Shown here: positions 56,592 through 64,000 of the stretch, piece after piece
Position numbering within the stretch: position 1 is the first letter of the stretch
Layout: each line of letters begins with the position of its first letter
Position numbers and translations under genes: made by a program
DNA from: Orychophragmus violaceus
Taxonomy: Eukaryota; Streptophyta; Magnoliopsida; Brassicales; Brassicaceae
NCBI GenBank assembly: GCA_030180135.1
Contig: CM058239.1
Coordinates: 68,889,823-68,953,822, forward strand
Direction: 5' to 3'
Length of the DNA: 64,000 bases
Notes under the pieces: generated by a model
What the model was told of the DNA's origin: nothing
Seen by the model: the letters and a program-made list of their open reading frames with translations, nothing else
The model's database searches: none

Positions 56592-57529
56592 TGTTGGAAC
56601 ACATTTTTTTCAAGTAATAATTTGGGCCAAATGGACCAATATTACAAAGATAAAAACACAAATGTGAATAAGAAATGAATGTGGCAAATGAGCTTTGGGC
56701 TCATGAGAAATTCAAATTTAATGAAACAACGTGTAATTTCTCCCACATTGGAAGTTTGGAAAATTTTAGAGTAGAATATATATGTACCAACATTTACATG
56801 TGTTCTTAAGGCTAACACTATGGTGTAAGCAAGAGATGATAGAAGGCCCACGCGCGCGCCGCCGCCGAGTCTGGGCTTGCGCTTGGGCTTGGGTCTTGGG
56901 TTCTTGGGTTATTGGGAATGGGCCTTCGGCCCCGCGCACGTATATATATTTTTTGGAGAAAATTTTGATGAATTAAAAATCAAAATGGTTTAGAATTTGG
57001 TTCGATTGGGTTAATGAAATCAACTCTTAACCCAGTTCTAATTTCGGATTTCTTTGTCTCAACGAATCTTATCCGCTCGCCAACCTCCAGCACCATATGC
57101 GGATCCGCTCACCCACTTCCCTAAAAATCTCGCATGCTACCAGATTTTTCTCTTGACTTCGTCTCAGTTGTTGGATGAGTTGGAGAATATCTTGAACATC
57201 TTTCTCTCATATATATACGACACTCCTCTCTTCCTCGAAACACGTATTTTCTAATCTTTCGAAAACCAGCAATCTCTCTCGACTTCTTTCTTCTACGAAA
57301 ACGTAAGTCTGAGAGTATACGTAAAATATAAGTTCACACATTCTTTGATTGAGTGTTACGATCTTAGTTGTATCCTGAGATTCATTATCTCATCAAACCG
57401 TTACAATGCGGGAGATATTTTGAATTAAGGAAAGAGATCATTTCACCTCCGTTTACTCGTTTTTTCCTTAGTAGTATTTTCACCGATTTTTCTAACGCAG
57501 ATTTATCTTCCGGATTTTTGCAACCTACA
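56592..57529 (+). repeat. Probable 3' LTR of copia F
   Basis: Starts TGTTGGAACAC after a PPT and probably ends CAACCTACA. It contains a TATA box (CATATATATAC, about 57207) followed by ACTCCTCTCTTCC, a GC-rich CGCGCGCCGCCGCCG patch (about 56852) and GCTTGGGCTTGGG repeats. The right end is inferred, because no partner LTR is in the window. Confidence 0.65.
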
Positions 57530-57724
57530 GCTTCCACTGGAATTCTAAAGCATTTTCAAGGTTGAAGCATTCACCATATATTACTACGAGGAAGAATGGT
57601 TAGAAAGAGTTGAATGGGAGGACGAAGCCACACGACAACGTTTCTTACCTAAATGTAGGATATGATCCGTTTCACCACACAATTGTTTTTCTTTATTCTG
57701 AATTTGCATTGCTACCTCTATATG

Positions 57725-58694
57725 TTTTTTTTTTGTTGAAATGTTAAATTTATTTATCAACAAAAAAAAAATTTACAAGCTAACAGAATTTTTTTTTCAA
57801 TCACGACATATTTGATTTTAAAGAATCTAGAGCGAAGCTAAGATCTTCTATCAAGCCATCTTTGCATCATCTCACTATAGTATATTGGATTGTGTCCGCA
57901 GAGTGACATGATACGGTTTTGTATTGTCTTGTCAATGAATACCACAAGCTGGGTAGTCGATTTGTTTCCACGCCCATGTCTTCTACCATTCCGTTCTCGC
58001 CATACGGAGTGTATAGTGGTCTGGAAAAGTAACTTCAAGAGATATTGCTCAGTAGGCGATCGTCGCGGCAATAGTAGAGATGCAATAGTAATGGACCAAT
58101 CAAGATTTACTCTACTACCCAAGATGAACCCTGCAAGATCAATCCATACTGTGAATGAATATGGACATGCAAAAAATAGATGATCATGTGTCTTCGGTTC
58201 GCCACATAAAGGGCATATTTGTGTATGACCCCAAGTACACATTTGATCACCGGTGAAGAACCTATTCTTGAAAGCAAGCCATGTAATGAAGGAGTAACGC
58301 AGTATGGCCTGAGGAAACCACACCACTTTGCTCCATGTGACTGGGTCATGATATGCCCGTATGGTATTCCATGTTATTTTGGAAGAGAATTTTGGTTTGT
58401 AGTCATCCTCACTAAGTCGCCACAGCAACCGATCTTCATGGGCATCATCTACCGGCGGTTGAACAGAGGTGATGCGAGTTATCATCGCCCATAGGTAATA
58501 ACCACGACATCGACGAAAATTCCAACTTCCAGAAGATGATGCATCGGATACCCAATGAACGAGTGGCATATTCTCCTGCAACATCAATTAGCTTACCCAT
58601 ATTAGTCCAATTATCAAACCAGAACAACGTACTTTTACCATTGCCAATGTCTGATCGAATGAATGTGGCTGCGATGTCCCTTAGCTTTAGATGT
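57725..58694 (-). mobile_element. 5'-truncated LINE (L1-type), zf-RVT C-terminus
   Basis: A minus-strand LINE 3' end. The poly(A) lies at the left (T run from 57725), preceded in element sense by GATAAATAAATTTAACATTT. It is flanked by a 9-11-bp duplication CTCTATATG (57716-57724 and 58695-58703). The coding piece 58587-57838 (249 codons) contains FSSKITWNTIR, WSKVVWFPQAILRYSF, TWGHTQICPLCGEPKTHDH and LFFACPYSFTVW, the zf-RVT zinc-binding region after the RT. Upstream coding (58690-58590) is in another frame. It is not active. Confidence 0.88.
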
Positions 58695-59608
58695 CTCTAT
58701 ATGTTGTTTTCTTTCAGTTCTGAATTTTTCCTAAGACTTTTTTTGTTGGTTCACTTAAGCTAATAATTGTTTAGGCCTATAAATCTACCCATATCAATTA
58801 TCATTTAGGGTTGTTAAATTGGGCCTAAAGCCTGCGGGCTTGCCCAAGCCATTTTAATTTTGTTAAGTTTGTGGCCCGTTTAACACCACTTATTTACACG
58901 GGCTTTTAACGGGCGGATCCGTTTATGTCCGCGGGTTTCACGGGTTGGTTCTAGGCCCGTTTATTTTTTAATTTTTTTCCGTCCCAAAACGACGTAGTTT
59001 CCTGTGTCTAACCCTCGGAGCGAAAAAAGATGTTTTGATCTCTCGGTGGCTTCGTCGATACCAGAATCGGATTTTCAGGTTTCTCCAAAGTAAGTTCATC
59101 GACTACTCATCAATTAAGGAATCAGTGACAACTACTTATATAATCTGTATTTTGACTTCTGAATCGTACTATGTTCGTCTCTACAGATCCAGATTTGGCT
59201 TTATGAGCAGAAAGACTTGAGGATGAGGGACGCATTACTGTAAGCCTCATACCCTTTTCGTGAGTTGATCCGTTGATGAGTTCTTCTCATGTAGAGTGAT
59301 GAATCTGAGCTGGGTATGATTACGATTTTACTTAGTGAAGTAGATAGGTGCTCCAGATTTAGTGAAGTAGAGCGATGAATGGGTTTATAGATCTTTTGAT
59401 TTGGTTTACTTATCTACCGATTAGGTTTCTTACCGTCTTGATATCATAAGGTTACATGATATATGTTGTCTTTGGAAGCGATTGTTTAGTTCTTTGACCC
59501 GTGGAACTAGTATTGTCAATTGTGTAATAAAAATTATAGCTTTCGAAGTTGTTTGATTCTCTGTTAATGTTTCATGACCTGAGATTGAATTAATTGTTCG
59601 TGGTATAG

Positions 59609-60059
59609 GGCTATAGAGAAGATGCAGGTTTAAACCTAGAGAGTGATGCTGATGAACAACTTCTAATCTATATTCCTTTTAACGAAGTTATCAAACTACA
59701 TTCCTTTGCTATCAAAGGCCCTGAAGAGGAAGGTAATATATTGAAAGGATTCTTAGTTTCTAGGTGTTTGTGATTTATAGTCTTGCCTTGTTGCTGTTAC
59801 GAGCTAGTAGTCACTGAGATTAATGCTTTTGCTTACTTTATATAACCTTCCAGGTCCTAAAACCGTCAAGTTTTTCTCAAACAAAGAGCACATGTGCTTC
59901 AGGTAATGTGAATATTTTCTTATTATCTATAACTCGGTGATTATCGTGTTAATAACTCAAAATCTCTTTTACACAGTAACTCAAAATCTCTTTTATACAG
60001 CAATGTTAATGATTTTCCTCCAAGTGATACTGCTGAACTAACTGAAGAAAACCTCGAGG
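59609..60059 (+). pseudogene. Captured exons of a PITH-domain protein gene
   Basis: Three exons with intact splice signals are strongly like the plant PITH (DUF1000) protein of the At3g04780 type. 59609-59732 contains GYREDAGLNLESDADEQLLI.. and ends GPEEEG across the intron. 59854-59902 contains PKTVKFFSNKEHMCF. 60002-60059 contains NVNDFPPSDTAELTEENLE. Introns are retained and phases agree. The N-terminus and the last third of the domain are missing. A short duplication around 59957-60000 repeats the third acceptor region. It may be transcribed but is unlikely to make a PITH protein. Confidence 0.88.
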
Positions 60060-60115
60060 TAAGACATTTCTGAACTATAACTTTATTCGGCTAGTGACTA
60101 TCTATTCTATCTAGC

Positions 60116-60163
60116 TGAACAAATATGGCGAGATTGAGAGTCTGAACGTTTGTGACAATATGG
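60116..60163 (+). pseudogene. Captured exon piece of U2AF small subunit
   Basis: Sixteen codons, LNKYGEIESLNVCDNM, bounded by CTAG on the left and a GTTAGT donor on the right, closely match part of the RRM-like domain of the U2AF35 splicing factor. The fragment is short, so the call rests on this one motif. Confidence 0.5.
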
Positions 60164-60187
60164 TTAGTGTTTCTCTATTTCCTCAGA

Positions 60188-60262
60188 TTGCATCGATGAT
60201 GCATGATGGTTTTCTGGAGAGTGCAGGAATGGATGCAGCTGAAGGCAAGATGATGAAGTGAA
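60188..60262 (+). pseudogene. Captured last-exon piece of an unidentified gene
   Basis: After the acceptor TTTCCTCAG, a frame IASMMHDGFLESAGMDAAEG.. runs to TGA at 60260-60262, followed by 3'-UTR-like sequence. It does not look like the next U2AF35 or PITH exon, so a third donor gene is likely. I do not recognise it. Confidence 0.4.
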
Positions 60263-60711
60263 GTTTTTCATTTTATAAATATAAAGAATCTCGAGTCATG
60301 TTTCATCTTAGGTCATGTAATGCCCTGAGGATCTTCGGTATATTTGTCTTTTGGGAAACCTTGCTATCTTAAGGATTGAAGTGTGGAACTTGTTTTACCA
60401 TTGAACCTGATAACTTAATTGTCAAAGTAGTACGGCTCCAACCCAATGACCAATATTTGATTGTCAAAGTATCTACTATGCCAAATTTATAAACATCACA
60501 TATTAATAAAAGGGTCTATAGTTCGGACGAGATGATGTAAGAAGTTTCATGCTTTGGACAGAACACTGCACCAGATGCATATCTTGAGAAACATCAGATT
60601 TTTGTTTAGGCTAATCTTGTAAACGGGCTCCGACTTAAACGGGCTCATGCTAAACGGGCTCTAAACGGGCACGGCTTACACGGGCCAGGGTAGCCCGTAT
60701 TAACATCCATA

Positions 60712-60895
60712 ATCATAACTCTTCAATCATTCCATTCAACTACTCATAAGAAGAAGATATCATCAAGACAGAGTAAAAGGGGTCAAGAACCGTGTGGCAT
60801 TAATGTAAAACCGCCACTGTTACATACTATAATTTTAAAGATTAGTGAAAGACATGCAAAGAGAGACTTGGTTTCTGTTCTTAAAAATATTGTCC
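60712..60895 (+). other. Intergenic, 3' side of the receptor-kinase gene
   Basis: Short AT-rich spacer that should include the 3' UTR and poly(A) site of the minus-strand kinase gene. No discrete signal is called. Confidence 0.4.
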
Positions 60896-63405
60896 TTATA
60901 AGCTTCCAGAATTAGCAGAATCCATGACAAGTTCACACTCTTCCATCACAGCCGCTTCTTTAATCTCTTGCAACATCTTCAACACTTGCCACATCGTCGG
61001 CCTCTGTTCCGGCGATGCTAAGCTACAAGCCACCGCAACTTCCGTTAACATTCCGAATTTATCTCTGTCCTCTCTCCAATTCCCATTCTTCTCACCTTCC
61101 TCTCTCACTTTCCTCACCCATTCCATCATCTCATCCAATGACAAAACCGGAAGCTTCGAAGGTTGTTTCCCTGTCAAAAGCTCCAAAAGAAGAATCCCAA
61201 AGGAGTAAACATCGGCTTTAACCGATTGGTAACTCAAACTCTTGTGTCGAGCTTCAGGGGCTTTATAAGCAATTGCATCCGCGTCTTCTTGACCATCATT
61301 GGATGTTAGAGGAGGGTTTGTTGCAAGAGCGACGAGACAGTAGTCCGCGATGCAAGCTTCGAAGTCTGGTCCGAGAAGGACATTGGAGGATTTAAGGTTT
61401 CCATGAACAAGCTGCCATGCTTGGTGGATGTAGGAGAGACCCTGAGCTACGTCTTCTGCTATCTTTAAGCAAGATGTCCAATGCAATGGCTTTGCCCTCG
61501 ACGATTTTGTACCTACACAATATAATTTTAAAACTTTTAACATAAGCTACTCATTGCTCAAGTTTTAATTAACTAACTCCACATATACATAATCCATTAG
61601 ATTCCTCTTGCTAGACCATATAAACAAAACTGAGCTAAACCAAAACCAAACCAAAAAATGAATCTGTTGGACTGTTGGTGTTTGGTTTTGTTACTTTAAA
61701 ATCAAAAGAAAGAAAACATTTTGAACCAATTTTAGTGTAACCAGACTAAACATGGGAATGATGGGATGTAGTACGACTAATAAATTCAATTCCATGTGAC
61801 CGACCAATGAGCTAACTGGTACAGTAAAGTTATAAAAAGAAAGTAAAAGACCTCGCAACTACTAATTTATTACAAGTACCAACCAGGTGCTTGATGTCTT
61901 CAACGATAATCTACTTATCATTTATTAGGGATAAAAAGAACTTGAAAATGTGCAATTGCGTGTGAGAGTGTTTACAGTAGCTTACCGTGAACGAGAGACG
62001 AGAGACTGCCATTTGGCAAATAATCATAAATCAACAGCCTCTCTTCCTTTGCTTGAAAATAAGCCCTGAGTGGGACCAGATTCGGATGCCCTAATGCTCC
62101 AACTGATTCCATGTGTCGCTCAAACTTCTCTCTTGCTACACCCGCCAATCTAATGGCGTCTAGCCTCTTAACCGTCACGATCAAACGGCTGTCAAGCAAC
62201 GCCTTATAAGTGGTCCCTACCGTTCCTCTACCCAATAACTCAGCGGAAGCTGTCATTAGCTGGTCCATTGTGTACAAGTGGGCCTCTCCCGCACAGAATA
62301 CTAAGCTCCCACTCTTCGCCGCCTGCAGCTTCTTCACTTTCTCCTCCAGCTCACTCTCTTGCTCCATCTGTATTGCCGCCGCTACCTCGGCCGTCTCCGC
62401 CGCATCGGACGCTACAACCGCCGTCGATTCTTTACCTTTCTCCTTATCCTTATTATCTCTCCGCCTCTTCACGGCGGCGATTAGACAACCCACAGAGATA
62501 AATAGGAGAAGAGCGGCTAATAGAAACCCTAGAATCACCGCGAATCGCGAATGTTTGCCATGATTTTCCCGGGACAATCCCATTTCTCCGATATCCGCCA
62601 TCTGGCCGTGCGGGATAGGCAGTGGCGGAGCCGTATTTTCCGGCGGGGATAGGCTGAAAAACTTGGACCTCGGGTTGCATTCCTTGTGAACGATCTCGCC
62701 GCAGAGGTTAGGGTTTTGGAGAAAAGAGGAAATGCCGAATCGTAACAGAACGGCCGTTACCGGTACAGCACCGGTTAAATTGTTAACTGAAATGTTGAAA
62801 GAATGAAGCGAGGACTGGTTTAGAGCAGGGACATTACCGTTAAACCGGTTTGAATCGAGCCGGAGGTAAATCAACCGATCGGAAAATACTAAACCGGAAG
62901 GGATTGGACCAGTGAGGTTGTTGAATGAGAAATCAATGGTTCTCAACCGGTGAAGCTCGAGAACCGAGAGAGGAAACGAACCGGAGAAGGAGTTGTGATC
63001 GAGATATAGCGACTTTAGATTAACCAAACCAGATAAATCGGGTAAAGGTCCGGTTAAGGAGTTGTTCTTGAGACTTAGAACTCGGAGCTGGTCGAGTTTA
63101 TTGACTGAGTCAGGAGCGAGTTGGCCTCCGAGATAGAGATCTTCTATAACCAAACGAACCACTTTGTTTCCGTAGCACGTGACACCCCACCATTGACAGA
63201 AGTTGGAGCTTCTGTTGCTGAAGAAACCAAGCTTGTTCCATATATCAGCTTTGGATTTGAACAGCAAAAGAGCGTCAGCCTCACGGTGATGAAACGCGGG
63301 TTTTGTGCGGTTCGAAGAAGAAGAAGAAGAAGAAGAAGAAGCAATGGCGGCAAAGAAGAAGAAGAAGAAAAGGAATTGAGAAATGGGGAAGTTACAACGA
63401 AGCAT
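60896..63405 (-). CDS. LRR receptor-like kinase, probably catalytically inactive
   Basis: Two exons: 63405-61986 and 61512-60896; the intron 61985-61513 starts GTAAGC and ends TGTGTAG and splits a Gly codon. The product is about 678 aa. In-frame ATG 63441 would add 12 residues; I prefer 63405 because MLRCNFPISQFLFFFFFF starts a normal signal peptide. Numbering from 63441: signal peptide 13-35, Ser run 35-43, LRR N-cap with CQWWGVTC (82-89), about five LRRs (95-230), a CGE..EC pair (247-255), TM 300-324, and kinase from about 404. The Gly loop GRGTVG and Lys425 are present, but HRD reads HGN (522-524) and DFG reads DYC (542-544). It is a plasma-membrane LRR-III pseudokinase like Arabidopsis At5g67200/At3g50230, presumably a signalling co-receptor. 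It is the only intact host gene here. Confidence 0.93.
63313..63374 (-). repeat. GAA/TTC microsatellites inside the signal-peptide region
   Basis: Two (GAA)n-type runs (about 63316-63341 and 63354-63371, + strand) encode, on the minus strand, the Ser and Phe homopolymers of the receptor-kinase N-terminus. They are likely length-polymorphic. Confidence 0.75.
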
Positions 63406-63441
63406 TTTCTGTGTTGGGAATGTGTTAAAGAAGCATGTCAA

Positions 63442-64000
63442 TAATAATGTATGAGATTACAATATCACAGATTCGATTTTGCTCTGTAACAAAAAAAAAA
63501 AATCTAGAGAGAGGTGAAGAGAGCAGGAGGTACGTGACAAAAGGATGTAAGACACAAGAGAGTAGCTGTCGGACTGGAAAACTCAGAGTCACGTGAATAC
63601 TGAAAAAGTAAGAAGATGCATATAGTTATTATTATATTTATGATTCAAAACTTGTAAAAACTGTTGAACGAAGCAAATGAATATGATGGATCAAATATAT
63701 TTAATGCCGAATTTGCAGGAAGAAAAGCATATAACGCGATCTAACTATTGTTTTGTATCAAAAACAGGATCTAACTAAGGTAAAGAAGAAATATATTATT
63801 ATGTTTCTCTTTTTCGATTTTAATGATTATTACTGGTTGTTTATGGTTGTTGAGACTTGAGGTTTTTTTTTTTTTTCTCTGGTACCACTATTCCAAAAAA
63901 TCAAATCTCATATAGCTTTGTTATATTTGGATTTTCATTTTGAATAAAATTTAAATCAAAGAAAATAAGAAAAGACTGAAAAATCAAGTGGGGATTATCA
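63442..64000 (-). promoter_or_regulatory. Upstream region of the receptor-kinase gene
   Basis: It contains no ORF of note. It should hold the 5' UTR and promoter. It has A and T runs (63490-63502, 63862-63876) and a CTCTCTCTAG 5'-UTR-like stretch near 63504 in gene sense. No TATA box is called with confidence. Confidence 0.45.

Larger units (their letters stand above)
58806..60711 (+). mobile_element. hAT (Ac-like) non-autonomous element carrying host-gene exons
   Basis: The left end TAGGGTTGTTAAATTGGGC and the right end, which reads TGGATGTTAATACGGGC in reverse complement, form imperfect inverted termini. Both subterminal regions are rich in AACGGGC words (58900-58970; five within 60618-60685), which resemble the AAACGG sites bound by Ac transposase. 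The flanking 8 bp match only 6/8 (TTATCATT and TAATCATA), so the exact ends are uncertain by 1-2 bases. There is no transposase. The interior contains exons of at least two, probably three, host genes in series. Confidence 0.72.

Overview
The window is a repeat-dense, TE-dominated stretch of a plant genome. The plant is most likely a member of the Brassicaceae (Arabidopsis-like). This rests on the close resemblance of the receptor-kinase gene and of three captured gene fragments (AP-2 mu, PITH-domain protein, U2AF35) to Arabidopsis genes, and on the mix of Ty1/copia, chromovirus, LINE, hAT and CACTA sequence. The only intact host gene I can support is a minus-strand leucine-rich-repeat receptor-like kinase near the right edge (60896-63405, two exons), which looks catalytically dead.

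Layout. 1-36844 is a nest of retrotransposons. The oldest layer is a Ty3/gypsy chromovirus on the + strand, visible from its RT region (542) to its 3' LTR (36527-36844). Two copia elements interrupt it, each with a perfect 5-bp target-site duplication (TSD): B (1324-16182, +, TSD CGAAC) and C (16592-31095, -, TSD AAACG). Each of these holds a younger copia: A (5484-13214, +, TSD AAATG) inside B and D (17642-24874, -, TSD TATAC) inside C. A has LTRs that differ only by one TC unit and a single open 1325-codon gag-pol, so it looks recently inserted and probably autonomous. After C inserted, a 1798-bp chimeric unit (half of C's LTR plus gypsy RNase H/integrase) was tandemly triplicated (30690-36083). 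A fifth related copia, E (39569-47000, +, TSD GGGAA), sits inside a LINE fragment (39426-39568 plus 47006-47568). The right half holds two poly(A) retroposons with long TSDs (37013-37816 and 48698-49952), two CACTA-type right termini (50074 and 55401), a gag-only gypsy derivative (50824 to about 53940), a decayed copia 3' half with its LTR (55402-57529), a 5'-truncated LINE (57725-58694, -), a hAT-like element carrying host exons (58806 to about 60711), and then the receptor-kinase gene.

How it works together. The five copia elements A-E are relatives with different LTRs that share one regulatory architecture. (i) An 81-82-nt module near the LTR start folds as a three-way junction, with stems that covary between families. 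(ii) In A-D, TCGATCGA-centred palindromes lie in the LTR and/or leader, mostly in pairs 21 bp apart. (iii) A candidate splice donor lies in the LTR just before the primer-binding site, paired with a candidate acceptor 2-3 nt before the gag ATG; this intron would remove the PBS and leader from a gag-pol mRNA. (iv) A covarying hairpin lies about 80 nt before gag. (v) A noncoding block of about 0.8 kb lies between pol and the 3' LTR. Elements B and E share an ancestral set of pol-killing lesions (a stop at the protease and a roughly 380-bp RT deletion), yet have young LTR pairs. They therefore look like a gag-only family mobilised in trans. All counts and comparisons were made by eye.
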